A stretch of DNA of 64,000 nucleotides from Agaribacillus aureus (GCA_030442055.1 JAUJEB010000006.1:62001-126000), one strand, 5' to 3'. Numbered from the stretch's first letter, positions 29,701 through 37,321 are shown. Program-made: numbers and translations. The notes: generated from the sequence alone by a model not told the origin.

Positions 29701-30066
29701 AACACCTGTATCGCTTCCTCTGAATTTTGATTCAGGTATTCCTGCATCTTCAAACGCCTCCCAGGTGGTTTGAAGTAATAACCTTTGTTGCGGATCCAAT
29801 GTTGCAGCCTCTAAAGGGCTGATCCCAAAAAATAACGGGTCAAATTCTGTAACATCTAAGGTTAAAAAACCAAACTGTGATGAGAGCGTCTTGCCTTGTC
29901 TGTTCTTATTCTGGCTAAAAAAACGCCTGTTATCCCATCTGTTTTTGGGAACATCGATAATAGCATCAGTTCCTGATTTTAATAAATCCCAAAATTGTTC
30001 GGGGGTATTGGAATTGCCTGGAAATCTGCAACCAATTCCAATAATGGATAGTTTTACTCGTTTCAT
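23788..30066 (-). CDS. Single-module reducing type I polyketide synthase
   Basis: 2092 residues. Domains in order: ketosynthase (Cys178 in DTACSSS; EAHGTGTPTGDP; KTNIGHLEAASG), acyltransferase (GHSVGE near 621), dehydratase (DHIVSGAVVLPG near 920), a degenerate SDR-like region ~1180-1400 with no methyltransferase motifs seen, enoylreductase (GGVGLAAIQIA near 1535), ketoreductase (GGTAGFGFEIA near 1734) and an acyl carrier domain (GVDSL near 2039). No loading module and no thioesterase domain. This is the layout of iterative highly reducing synthases, making a saturated or partly reduced chain. The AT substrate was not decided from the sequence. It leads a minus-strand operon with a broken thioesterase, the terpene synthase and P450. 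Confidence 0.93.
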   Translation of the reverse strand: MKRVKLSIIGIGCRFPGNSNTPEQFWDLLKSGTDAIIDVPKNRWDNRRFFSQNKNRQGKTLSSQFGFLTLDVTEFDPLFFGISPLEAATLDPQQRLLLQTTWEAFEDAGIPESKFRGSDTGVFIGGFTLDNKLIQFGDKNRNQIKSPIATSSTMAMLSNRISYTLDLRGPSISIDTACSSSLVGIHYACQSIWSGESKMAIAGGANLMLKPEYPIVMSKGQFLSSHSRCKTFDADAQGYVRGEGVGVVLIKPLEEALADNDIIYAIIHQTGSNQDGKTEGITVPNGDSQKQLLRKVIDQSEVDPNAICYIEAHGTGTPTGDPIEFSALDTVIKEKVTKEDQVTVGSVKTNIGHLEAASGVAGFMKAALVLKNNQTVPNLHFKNPNPQIDFDNAKLKVSTDVRKLSDLQERYGLVNSFGYGGTNANVLLSNTTIEQKTLPPGVKKSRICILPLSAKSDYSLRAYAGKIASHITEDNYADTLYSLLNRRSQLNTRAVFVANSMDELKCQLDEFAQGNSVKGVQTHTASAEFSPKLFVFTGMGPQWFAMGRELYHSSELFKQKWHEYDEVFRAIAGWSMLEELLKKEEDSRIKETQFAQPANFFLQAALTELWASFGITPDAVVGHSVGEVTAAYICGALTLKDGLTVSYHRSRIQQKAAGRGTMLAIGLPEIQVNQYIENYDDVSIAAINSPSTVTVAGETKSLQQISDQLTELNIFNKMLEVDVAYHSCQMDTLKEELLESLAAISPQPSKIPIYSTVTAREIKGTSFGNTYWWNNVRQPVRFADTIIQTLSHGYDTMLEVGPHPVLRHSINECVDLLNKKVNLLFSLRRKEDEEQHIFDNLAHFYAIGYSIDWSKFLTGGNYIKLPLYEWENQGYYSESNSSREDRLGLEGHPFLNQTYPYHLPSFEMEVNEQFLPYLQDHIVSGAVVLPGAAYVEAMLAMHQKMNGTAPCTLKDVQFSNVLIFNNNEVQYLNTTFNPSSSMCEIFSHNGESKSWTQHASAKVIDCIDNNNDKTPFSSTLQAFEKEKTIEGIYDQLDAIGLKYGPVFRGIQEIKCKGDTELLVKVKPHKSIITNHEYLLHPSILDACFQSVIAALNGQEVAPGAFIPTKINFVHFHATPKLNEYIYCHAEIIDIAYEYLIANMTLIGEDGTVIAQLEGLNCQAIESNTQSEQRDLNELFYEFNWKNIPLPQGEPDLENETILFFGPLSEKSKSLLSGLKFYGAEVIYMDQFDKKLIEKYENVFTKLIYAPLLGEKRALSYQAIQEITFPLLSVFQSIKEKDLVQLVILTLDGHQVLDTDDININSGALLGLNHVIGNEHTNISPLTIDVDEYNLENPKSILLQLSRADGDEDIALRGSKRFVRSLSKPSEPKVLNFSRKAAADEPFQIINKKGKGIEGFAMVESRITEPSEDEITLEVKSTSLNLKDVLKINGQISQDALKNSYFQNSIGMEVVGTVIKKGKNVADINIGDDILTLAKHGGFTRYLTAKPDFYIKKATTLSFDEMNIAIPFITAWHALVDKADLSEGETILIHNGTGGVGLAAIQIAKRLNAKIITTTSTEEKRAHLRTEGVEHILYSRSLDYVKDVMDITDGKGVNVVLNAISGESLVQSFELLADYGRFIEIGKKDIVLNNSLPMQTFNRNVSFFHIDIDQMFLQRPKKTRELFHTLYTKFQEEGYKPIPVTSFPAKDIKEAFRFINKSKHIGKVTLNFEEGEVELSMPKSGINSEGAFLITGGTAGFGFEIAKWLIGKEVKKVVLCSRSGVKDQKKQVFIDQVNQAGTTKVEIYQLDMANVDEVTDLIHSLSQDTIPLKGIFHGAMVLDDAFMKDLDEERFLRVMNPKVLGAINLHNALGSYPLDFFLCFSSISALIGNVGQGNYVAANAFLDNFSHWRNAQNLACTSLNLGVLAEVGVVSRNEHVGQMMDSAGIRGFDTQTALRSLDYILSEKPAQISFFDVNWEAWGSINPKLANSSRFKSIVDQFSGTDALSEELKSLVQEVEGCDEKDRPGVILDKTTVAFAKVMKMNPDSINPDVGINFMGVDSLISVEVGRAIKASLGVDLSIMELLNGPSLKQLSEIILSRIESHLVGVVEN

Positions 30067-30116
30067 GTTTTGGTGTTTTGGTGTTGTTTTGGTGTTTTGG
30101 TGTTTTGGTGTTTCTC
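30067..30116. repeat. 9-bp tandem repeat just upstream of the PKS start
   Basis: About five copies of GTTTTGGTG (one with an inserted GTT) run directly up to the PKS ATG. On the sense strand this gives repeats of CACCAAAAC in the 5' leader. Copy number could vary by slippage. Confidence 0.75.
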
Positions 30117-30753
30117 GTAAAATGATTTTAATCCTAAACGGATTCTGTGCTTATGGCATAATACAACGGATTAATTTGGATAATAGAACTACTATTAGTA
30201 GTGTTAACTTTTCGAAATTCAATATGTCATTTTGTTTCATCTCTATTGACGTTTATTTCAACGATAGAATAGAATGTTTTAAAACTGATTCAACATCAAA
30301 AATCAATTTTGATACCTACTATATTTAATCTAATTAGTATGGTCCAGCTTATGGACATTCCATAATTTAAATAGGTTAGATTTTACTGATTGATTTCAAT
30401 ATTGAGTTAGACAAATATCGGAGAGGAAGATTAAAACAACTGTGCGAAAAAAGCCAAAACCTATGCAAAAAACGTCAAGTGTGAGATTGGTTAGAGAATG
30501 ATGGCACCCAAAAAACAGGCTAAGCATGTACTATAATAATCTTAAAATCAACAAGTTATAAATTTTGTGCGGTGCATTGTACATTAGGGGTTTATACAGA
30601 TACAGGCCATATTTATCATATCATTGCATATTCATGCATAATGACCACCCAAAATTATGAAGCTGACCTCCTCATATCATAATGTTGACCATCTGATATG
30701 AGGTGCTTTGCGTTAAAGCTTTGCTTTGCAGTTTTCAACAAAAAGACTGTACG
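30117..30753. other. Intergenic region between the PKS and the IS21 remnant
   Basis: AT-rich spacer with the presumed PKS promoter; no convincing -7/-33 pair of the Bacteroidota type was found on the minus strand. No gene seen. The left end of the IS remnant may lie near 30680, but no terminal inverted repeat is evident. Confidence 0.3.
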
Positions 30754-31270
30754 ATGGCCGGAACCACCATAACGATGAGCAGAGTAAAACAGATCCTCCG
30801 TTTAAAGTCAGATGGCGCGGGCTTACAGCCCATAGCCAAGGCTGTAGGCATATCCCCGTAATACGGTTAAAAAATATATAAGGCTTGTAGAAGTAAAAGG
30901 CTATAAGATTGTTGAGCTTCCAGACCCGGAAGATATCAACAGTGCAATCAAGGCGCTGTTGGAAACACATAATAACCAGCCCTTTCAGAAACAAGAACAG
31001 GGTCGCAGCGAGAAGTTTGAACATCAAGAAAAGGATCATCTGTTATCCCTGGCCGCAGAGCGCTACAAGATAAAAAAGTTTAAATATGCTACTGTGATGA
31101 AAAACTGCCACATCCACTTGTCAGACGATAAACACTACTACAGTGTTCCTTATCAATATATTGGCAAAAAAGCCAGGTTTGAGAGAGTGTGGCAACCACC
31201 TTTTGGAACAAAAAATGACGAGCTTATATCCAAGTCGCTGGTATCCAAACAAGACTTACAGATGCGTTAA
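30754..31270 (+). pseudogene. IS21-family transposase (IstA) remnant
   Basis: ATG 30754 opens SRVKQILRLKSDGAGLQPIA, an IstA-type N-terminal HTH, which hits a stop after 35 codons. Downstream a different frame carries the C-terminal part: NNQPFQKQEQGRSEKFEHQE, LLSLAAERYKIKKFKY and HLSDDKHYYSVPYQYIGK. The central catalytic DDE core is deleted, and no istB follows. Identification rests on this IstA C-terminal text. Confidence 0.8.
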
Positions 31271-31426
31271 AAACCGGGAATTCCAATAGTGACTAGCTAT
31301 TCATACCCGGTATACAATACATTGAAGGTTTTAGCACATACATTGGAGAATTTAGCATACCCAAAGGACATCCTCTTCGCTAGTTTTACTTTCCTTTAGT
31401 TTGTATCCATTAAGAGGGTATTTTAG

Positions 31427-31635
31427 ATGATCGTGTTGTATTTGAAGCTTTTAAAGCAAAACATGAGAAATACAATTTTAATATTTCGAGAAGTGAAACC
31501 CTTGAAGCTAAAAAATGGGGAGCTTTTATTATTCCAAGCCCTTGGTTTTTACCAATTATGGTGAGAATTAAGAGAAGTGATGAAAAGAGTATTGTTTTGG
31601 TTACAGCCAAAAGGAAAAAATTATTGTCGGTTTAA
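31427..31635 (+). pseudogene. Start-less gene fragment before an attC-like site
   Basis: A frame with no start codon, about 68 codons, reads NISRSETLEAKKWGAFIIPS and later RIKRSDEKSIVLVTAKRKK. Protein-like composition, no family recognised. It ends about 12 bases before the attC-like palindrome at 31648, as a cassette gene would. Confidence 0.4.
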
Positions 31636-31647
31636 GTGCAAAAAGCC

Positions 31648-31764
31648 CATAACATTAGATAGGAATGAATTACGCCTACTTTCTTCGTAGAAAAGTTAAA
31701 GTCAAACCGAAACTTATGAGCTTTTGGAGAGTGTGGGCGCACTCATTTTATCAAGACGTTAGCA
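31648..31764 (+). repeat. attC-like imperfect palindrome, copy 1
   Basis: Left arm around 31650-31677 (GATAGGAATGAATTACGCC) pairs with the right arm around 31734-31760 (GGCGCACTCATTTTATC, then ACGTTAGC). Outer TAAC and GTTA ends also match. Arm layout resembles integron attC sites, but the core boxes deviate from the RYYYAAC/GTTRRRY consensus. Confidence 0.45.
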
Positions 31765-31815
31765 ACAATAATCAGTAAATGAAAAGTATCTTTTGAACTC
31801 AATAATTAAGAATTC

Positions 31816-32604
31816 ATGAAAAGATCAATCTATTACTTTTCGATTTTTACAGTTTTCTGTCTTTTGTTCATAGATTGTAGCGAAGAAGACACTGAGCCTA
31901 ACATTGTAAATTGTAGAATTCGAAATTATGAATATGACAATGGGTTTACCAGCCCAAATTCAGTATCTGATACTAGAAGTGTTAGCTACAATTATTCAAA
32001 TGGTTTAGTTTCTTCAATCGATTTAAACATAAATCTATCCGGAAAAGCTTATAATCTTTCTGCTCAGCTGGAATATGATGATCAAAACAGGATAGTTTCC
32101 ATTAAGGCTGATGATGAAAATTATGTGGGTATTACATATGATAGTTTATCTATTGAAGTACAAACTACCAGATCACAATTATCGAATCCTATTATAGACC
32201 AATATACACTAAATGATAAAGGCCAGATAATCAAGAGGGGTGGATATGTATCTGAGCGATATGAATACAATGATGAGGATCAATTGGTTCGGATTTACTC
32301 GTTAGATAATGATGAAGAATACTTAGCATCAGAATTTCAGTATGATAATAAGCCAAATCCCTTTGAAAGAATACCTGTTGAGATAAATTGGGCCATACCT
32401 GCTGGAGAAGATGCCCAAATTTGGTTCGATTTCGCCTTTAAAAATATGGGGCCAAATAACATTCTAAAAGCCGATTATTTTAACTCGAATGGAGATTTAA
32501 GCAACACTAATGAATATGCATTCAATTATGATTCGAATGATTATCCTATATCAAGTACCACAGGACTCAGTAGTTCAAACTACTCGTATGATAGTTGCAA
32601 CTAA
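31816..32604 (+). CDS. Secreted lipoprotein with YD-like repeats
   Basis: 262 residues. Type II signal peptide with lipobox LLFIDC at Cys21. The mature part has repeated short beta-hairpin text with Tyr/Asp pairs (LEYDDQNRIVSIKADDEN; YEYNDEDQLVRIYSLDND; FQYDNKPN), as in DUF4595-type Bacteroidota lipoproteins. It is flanked on both sides by attC-like palindromes, so it looks like a single-gene cassette. Function unknown. Confidence 0.75.
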   Translation: MKRSIYYFSIFTVFCLLFIDCSEEDTEPNIVNCRIRNYEYDNGFTSPNSVSDTRSVSYNYSNGLVSSIDLNINLSGKAYNLSAQLEYDDQNRIVSIKADDENYVGITYDSLSIEVQTTRSQLSNPIIDQYTLNDKGQIIKRGGYVSERYEYNDEDQLVRIYSLDNDEEYLASEFQYDNKPNPFERIPVEINWAIPAGEDAQIWFDFAFKNMGPNNILKADYFNSNGDLSNTNEYAFNYDSNDYPISSTTGLSSSNYSYDSCN

Positions 32605-32643
32605 TATTCATAATTAACTTTAATACCGGAACTCACGGCTATG

Positions 32644-32709
32644 TGTTGCTAACAATACAATGTGTAAAAATGCATTGAAAACGCATTTCACACGAAACGT
32701 TAGTCATAA
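32644..32709 (+). repeat. attC-like imperfect palindrome, copy 2
   Basis: GCTAACAATACAATGTGT pairs with the arm ending ACACGAAACGTTAGTC, and AAATGC near the loop pairs with GCATTT. The whole site is about 66 bases and lies between the stop of the first lipoprotein and the ATG of the next gene. Confidence 0.5.
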
Positions 32710-32721
32710 CAAGATTGAAGC

Positions 32722-33192
32722 ATGAAAAACTTTATCGCTGCTGTAATAATGTTGATCTCATTTGAATCATGCTCACAAAGGACATCAAATGAGACTCTAA
32801 CTGAATTCAGAAAAACTGACTCTGAAAGAATAATAGCCACGCATTATTTAAAATCCTACCAACATTCCCATAAAGAAGCTCTTGTAGGAGATTTCTTGTC
32901 AAAACTCTGGTTTAACTTCGGCGAAACTAAAGACTATGGGTATGATGGATATACATATGCAATAGAACATATTCCAACGGGAATAGTTTTTAGTGCTTAT
33001 AACGGATCGGCAGGCCCTTCATTTGGTGGATTTGAAAAGGATAAGGAATCGCTTTCTGAAATTCTAAACAAATTTGAATTACTCTTAAAACAATCTAATT
33101 ATGCTGATTGCGAATTAACTTTTAACACCGACTATGGTGAATTAAGCGTAGGTGCTAAAAATGGAACTCCTTTTGAAAAATCAGCTGAATGA
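32722..33192 (+). CDS. Small lipoprotein (156 aa)
   Basis: Signal peptide with lipobox SFESC near Cys18. The mature domain is unrecognised and mixed alpha/beta (YTYAIEHIPTGIVFSAYNGS, GPSFGGFEKDKESLSEI, LTFNTDYGELSVGAKNG). It starts 13 bases after an attC-like site and is followed by another, so it fits a gene-cassette pattern. Confidence 0.7.
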   Translation: MKNFIAAVIMLISFESCSQRTSNETLTEFRKTDSERIIATHYLKSYQHSHKEALVGDFLSKLWFNFGETKDYGYDGYTYAIEHIPTGIVFSAYNGSAGPSFGGFEKDKESLSEILNKFELLLKQSNYADCELTFNTDYGELSVGAKNGTPFEKSAE

Positions 33193-33201
33193 AATAAATA
33201 T

Positions 33202-33363
33202 GGCTAACAAATGCTATAATGAATGGGGGCTTCATCGGTCAGGATATTTTAGTGGGGATTGGAAAATCCGCCACAAGTTTTAAATTTAAATCAAGGTGTG
33301 GCTATTGTGCGAGCCGAGAGATTAGTGCTATCTAATCCCCACTCATCATAGCTAGGAGTTGTG
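33202..33363 (+). repeat. attC-like imperfect palindrome, copy 3 (long)
   Basis: GGCTAACAAATGCTATAATG and following GGGG (33202-33229) pairs with the arm CCCCACTCATCATAGC to GAGTTGT (33336-33363) at most positions. A second internal pair, AGTGGGGATT with AATCCCCACT, is perfect. Length about 160 bases, longer than most attC sites. Confidence 0.5.
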
Positions 33364-33378
33364 GAGCATCACTGCAAA

Positions 33379-33933
33379 ATGAAAATCACTATGAACATCT
33401 CATTAAAGCATAAAGTAATTTTCTCTCTGATATCTGGTTTTACCTTCGCAATTCTGAATAGTCTAACAAACTACTTTTTTCTTGACAAGGGATTTAGTTG
33501 GGGAATCTTCTCCTCCAACCTGATCTTCTTCGGGTTGTTTTTTGGGTTAACTTTTCTTTGGTTTATGAAGAGACAGACTAATCGTCTCATGGAAAAAATT
33601 CAAATACAACTCAAGGATCAAGAGGAAATTAAGCATGAAGGACCAGCAAATCTATTTCGAGGAATAGAAGGAGTCGGGGGAAAGCTACTTTTGACAGATC
33701 AGAGGTTAATATTCAAGTCACATAAAATGAATATTCAATCTGGTGAAACACAACTTCTTCTTGACGAAATTAAACAAGCAACCCCAAGGAAAACGGCAAA
33801 GCTTTTCCAAAATGGAATCCAAATCCTGACTAACGCTGGCGAAAATTTCGATTTCGTGGTTTACGAACGTGATAACTGGCTAGCGAAAATAAATGCCCTT
33901 CTGGCCGGTAGTGTTCCAAAAAAAAGAAAATAA
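33379..33933 (+). CDS. GRAM/PH-like domain protein with two TM helices
   Basis: About 184 residues from ATG 33379 (GTG 33361 is an alternative inside the palindrome end). Two hydrophobic helices (VIFSLISGFTFAILNSL; LIFFGLFFGLTFLWFM) precede a cytosolic domain with GGKLLLTDQRLIFKSHKMNI, typical of GRAM/bacterial PH folds. Likely membrane-associated; function unknown. Cassette-like position after an attC-like site. Confidence 0.75.
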   Translation: MKITMNISLKHKVIFSLISGFTFAILNSLTNYFFLDKGFSWGIFSSNLIFFGLFFGLTFLWFMKRQTNRLMEKIQIQLKDQEEIKHEGPANLFRGIEGVGGKLLLTDQRLIFKSHKMNIQSGETQLLLDEIKQATPRKTAKLFQNGIQILTNAGENFDFVVYERDNWLAKINALLAGSVPKKRK

Positions 33934-33954
33934 CTGAGCGTAGAATCCTGTACG

Positions 33955-34010
33955 TTCTTTTATTTTTTAAGGCGGATGAACAGGATCTGTGATCCGGGGG
34001 TTATTTAGAT
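33955..34010 (+). repeat. Dispersed repeat R2, copy 1
   Basis: CTTTTATTTTTTAAGGCGGA then GGATCTGTGATCC (33983-33995), a 5-bp stem with a TGT loop. Further copies near 35111-35152 and 63430-63475. A downstream stretch (GAATTTGGC, near 34070) also recurs at 35209 and 55924. Confidence 0.6.
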
Positions 34011-34113
34011 AAACATCAAATAGAAAATGATGAAATAGCCTATGGGTTTGTATGCTACGCTATCATCTTGAATTTGGCCTTACCGAAAAAAGGAGTAAGG
34101 TCTCATCATCACT

Positions 34114-34200
34114 TATCAGTTGATGTGAGTGCCTCAAAATACCTCTCCAACCTCTTCAAATCCTCCATCAAAAAGTTCGATTTGGAGCCAGTCATCCCGA
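34114..34200 (-). repeat. Dispersed repeat R1, copy 2
   Basis: Minus strand reads SNFLMEDLKRLERYFEAL. The stop usual after this tail is displaced here. It lies between R2 copy 1 and the integrase tail. Confidence 0.55.
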
Positions 34201-34354
34201 CTTCGCCCACGTCCGTCGCCAGAGGCTATAGCCGTCGGTGACCGAAGCTCGAAGAGCGAAGGCGGGCTTTTTCTTTATTAGCCTTTTCATAATTTATTGT
34301 GCTTTTAATTCCCCAGGCGGGGCTACGTCGGCTGAGACCCGACCGGGGTCCGCC

Positions 34355-34543
34355 ATGAAATTGAAAATTATTAAGAAAACAAATACGCCTACCTTCCATT
34401 CCTTTGCCACTCATTTATTGGAAGATGGTGTAAGCTTAAGACATATCCAGGTGCTATTAGGACATAACTCCGGCAAAACCACCGAAATATACACTCATAT
34501 AGCTAATACCGATATGAATTTTATCAAAAACCCATTAGATTAA
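34355..34543 (+). pseudogene. Tyrosine recombinase 3'-end fragment (tail A)
   Basis: Reads [20 protein letters not shown] and [20 protein letters not shown] then NFIKNPLD. This is the C-terminal catalytic part with the LGH box and the nucleophile Tyr in EIYTH. The normal HTFRH box is shortened to TFH, so catalytic Arg II is lost. About 63 codons remain of ~300. It is followed after 75 bases by the YwqK-like gene. Confidence 0.85.
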
Positions 34544-34618
34544 GGTTTTGATATATTAAATATAAGCACCACATTGTGGTGTATAGCCAATTGTTGTAAG
34601 CAATAAAAAAGAATCCCA
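34544..34618 (+). repeat. Post-integrase hairpin element, copy A
   Basis: CACCACATTGTGGTG forms a nearly perfect hairpin after the integrase stop, followed by GCCAATTGTTG. Related text follows tails B (59173-59240) and C (63553-63620). Each ends close to the start of a cargo gene, so it may be an attachment-site-like element. Confidence 0.5.
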
Positions 34619-35014
34619 ATGAAAGACATTCCTGGAATCGATGAATACGGCAATCCTAAAAATGGACCTTTTAAGCTGTTCTTCAAGAACGGCCTTATCT
34701 CTTGCCAAGGTGAGTTCGACAACGGAAAGAAATTAGGAAAGTGGAAGTACTTTCTCAACAATGGCCAGATGCAATCCTCCGGCAGCTTCAAGGACGGAAA
34801 GATCGTTGGTCAGTGGAAATGGTTCTTCAAGACTGGCGAACCGCGGGCGACGGGAGGCTTCGACGATGAAGAGCAGAAGCACGGTGTATGGAAGCGATAC
34901 CATGCTAATGGCCAACTCTGGGACGAAGGTCGCTTTGAACACGGTAAGAAGATGGGCACTTGGAAGGTCTATAATGAGGCTGGCGAGCTCCTAAAGACGC
35001 AAACTTTCAAGTAG
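34619..35014 (+). CDS. YwqK/MORN-type repeat protein
   Basis: 131 residues of about 22-residue repeats around GxWKxYxxNGxL (KLGKWKYFLNNGQMQSSGSF; KHGVWKRYHANGQLWDEGRF; KMGTWKVYNEAGEL), as in YwqK-family proteins. Function of the family is uncertain; some act as antitoxin-type partners. Codon use is more GC-rich than its neighbours (for example 34845-34920), suggesting transfer. It starts just after integrase tail A. Confidence 0.8.
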   Translation: MKDIPGIDEYGNPKNGPFKLFFKNGLISCQGEFDNGKKLGKWKYFLNNGQMQSSGSFKDGKIVGQWKWFFKTGEPRATGGFDDEEQKHGVWKRYHANGQLWDEGRFEHGKKMGTWKVYNEAGELLKTQTFK

Positions 35015-35563
35015 CGGAACGGGTGTCTCCGTCTATCCATGCGGCTCCCCACTAGGCGGTAATGTTCTACAAAAAGAAAAAAACTGGGTGTGTGTTTGCA
35101 ACTACGCCCTTTTATTTTTTAGGGCTAATATGTAGGATCTGTGATCCGGGTTGTTTAAATGAACATTGGACCTACCCTAGATAGCTCTATGCCATCCCAT
35201 CGAACGGAATTTGGCTTTACTAGAAAACGAAATTAAGGCGACCTTAACACTTATCAATCGAATAACCCAAAATACTCTTCAAACCTCTTCAAATCCTCCA
35301 TCAAAAAGTTCGATCGAGAGCAAGTCATACGACTTATTGATAATGAGGTAGTTATAATGAGATGTGGCTACCTCTTTTTGTTTATGGTTTACACAAAAGT
35401 GTACATTTGTGAGTGTATTTTTTACTTTCTGGTGAGAGTGTAAGCTTCCTCAATTGTTGTTCATTTGAAATTGAAGTTAATTAGTTAACTGAACTAGCAC
35501 AACCGATTATAATTATATTAATGTTGTAATGAATTATAAACGTTAACTGTTCCTTCTACCATT
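35015..35563. repeat. Repeat-rich spacer: R3 copy 1, R2 copy 2, R1 copy 3
   Basis: 35047-35123 is nearly identical to 38134-38211 (R3). R2's GGATCTGTGATCC is at 35135-35147. R1 is at 35251-35330, whose minus strand encodes SNFLMEDLKRFEEYFGLFD and a stop. No gene is present. Confidence 0.65.
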
Positions 35564-37321
35564 CTAAGACCTTCCAAACTTCCTAAATGCCTGAACGATC
35601 TGGTAGATCAAGGTTACAATAACCACTTTGCTAAGCAAAATCCACGTAGCTACTGCTGACCCAAGACGTTTTCCTGTATCATTTGGCTTGAAACCCTCTA
35701 ACTCATAAATGTACTCCCACCTCCACAACAGGTTGGTGGTAGGGTTAAGGAACTCAATATAATGAGTGTAGTAGACCCTAAAGTCTTCCCACCTCATAAG
35801 CCATGGCCATGTCCATGTTACTTTTTCGGTGCTCCATAATGTGAAGGTATATAGCATAGTGGTTGAACCTATTAGAAATAAGAATCCTCTTATCCATTGT
35901 GTGCCGAAATAGGTGGTGTACTTGTGAAATCCCAATGTGATTTTATCCCAAAATAGCTTGTCCCAAAAATGAAAAGTCCATCTTAAGTTGGCAAAATGAA
36001 TGTCCAACTCTTTCGCCTGGTATTGCAGTGCTTCAGTTCGATTGCCTTGTTTGCTGTAAACTGTTTTGATTTGTTCGTAGAACAACTTCGCCTGATCCTT
36101 ATCTTCGTTGACTTTTGGGTATTCATGTGGATTCCTTCCTGCTTCAGGATCGGCAGACTGTATGTGCTCGGGAAATTGGGTTTGTGAGATAAATGACCCT
36201 GTGATGTTACTATCCTCAAATACCATGAAATCAAATTTGTCAAATTTGTTATTTATCAGATCAAGGGTCTTGAAATTGGACTTAGTGAATTGGAGATAAG
36301 TGGTCTTTTTGGATTCTTTTGGTGGCTCCACTCCGGATATTTGAACAGGAGTCTCTAAAATTTGTACATTAAGGAAATTCAATATATTTACTTGTGTTGA
36401 TTCAATGGAAATTTTATCTGCCTTAATACTTGAGTCTCCCTTAATCTCAATTTGGTCGTATTTAGAATTGAGGATTTTAAGTTGACCGTTGAGATTAGCT
36501 CCAAAAAATTGAACCCTGCCAAGTTGCACGTCTATTATAGTGATTTGGTCGAAACAAGCCTTATCCCTAATACTTAGGGTTCCCATTTCTATTTTTCCGG
36601 AGATATAGAGCGTTTTCAAATTGGCATGTTTCGAAATCTGTAAATGTCCCATATTAGCTTCCCCGAAAATCTGTAAATCTCCTGTTTTAACTTTATCGGA
36701 AATCTGTAAATCTCCCGTTTTAGCTTTGCCGAAAATCTGTAAATCTCCCGTTTGAGCCTCCCCGGAAATCTGTAAATCTCCCGTTTTAGCTTCTTCACTA
36801 ATCTTGAAACCTCCCGTTCGAGCTTTGTCGGAAATCTTGAAATCTCCCGTTTGAGCTTTGCTGAAAATCACGAAACTTTTCGTTTGAGCTTCTCCATAAA
36901 TATTGAAATTAAACGTTCTAGCTTCTCCCAAAATCGCGAAAACTCCCGTTTGAGCTTCTCCATAAATATTGAAACCTTCCATTTGAGCTTCTCCGAAAAT
37001 CCTGAAATGTCCCGTTTTAACATTATCGAAAATCATGAAAAACCCCGTTATAGCTTCTCCGAAAATAACGAAATCTCCTGTTTGAGCTTCGCTCGAAATG
37101 AAGAAATCCCTTAAAAACGTATTGCCTATCAAATAAATATTATATGGATATTTATTCGTCAAATTGATATTTTCTTCTACTAACAGGTTTGAAATGACAA
37201 TTTCATCATCCTCCAGCACACAAAGAGACTTCCATCCTTCCAATGAGAGTTCAATAGTTTCTCCCCTCAGGAGTCGTTCAAATTCATCAGCTGTAGCTTG
37301 TAAACGTGGTTCATTTTCCAT
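35564..37321 (-). CDS. Decapeptide-solenoid membrane protein
   Basis: 585 residues. Residues ~75-225 are a tandem 10-residue repeat, consensus GEAxTGDLQI, about 15 copies, coded by 30-bp DNA repeats (roughly 36640-37100). This should fold as a beta-solenoid, like pentapeptide-repeat proteins. A less regular beta region follows (to ~345). The C-terminal ~180 residues hold DQAKLFYEQIKTVYSKQGNR, the domain that follows pentapeptide repeats in Bacteroidota, and two or three TM segments (WIRGFLFLIGSTTMLYTF; AVATWILLSKVVIVTLIY). Probable membrane-anchored scaffold; function unknown. Confidence 0.8.
   Translation of the reverse strand: MENEPRLQATADEFERLLRGETIELSLEGWKSLCVLEDDEIVISNLLVEENINLTNKYPYNIYLIGNTFLRDFFISSEAQTGDFVIFGEAITGFFMIFDNVKTGHFRIFGEAQMEGFNIYGEAQTGVFAILGEARTFNFNIYGEAQTKSFVIFSKAQTGDFKISDKARTGGFKISEEAKTGDLQISGEAQTGDLQIFGKAKTGDLQISDKVKTGDLQIFGEANMGHLQISKHANLKTLYISGKIEMGTLSIRDKACFDQITIIDVQLGRVQFFGANLNGQLKILNSKYDQIEIKGDSSIKADKISIESTQVNILNFLNVQILETPVQISGVEPPKESKKTTYLQFTKSNFKTLDLINNKFDKFDFMVFEDSNITGSFISQTQFPEHIQSADPEAGRNPHEYPKVNEDKDQAKLFYEQIKTVYSKQGNRTEALQYQAKELDIHFANLRWTFHFWDKLFWDKITLGFHKYTTYFGTQWIRGFLFLIGSTTMLYTFTLWSTEKVTWTWPWLMRWEDFRVYYTHYIEFLNPTTNLLWRWEYIYELEGFKPNDTGKRLGSAVATWILLSKVVIVTLIYQIVQAFRKFGRS

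Noticed and set aside
30754..31270. An intact IS21 element
   Set aside because: The istA frame is broken, its catalytic core is deleted, and no istB or clear inverted ends were found.
36640..37100. 30-bp repeats that resemble a CRISPR array
   Set aside because: The repeats are contiguous without unique spacers and stay in one coding frame of the solenoid gene.
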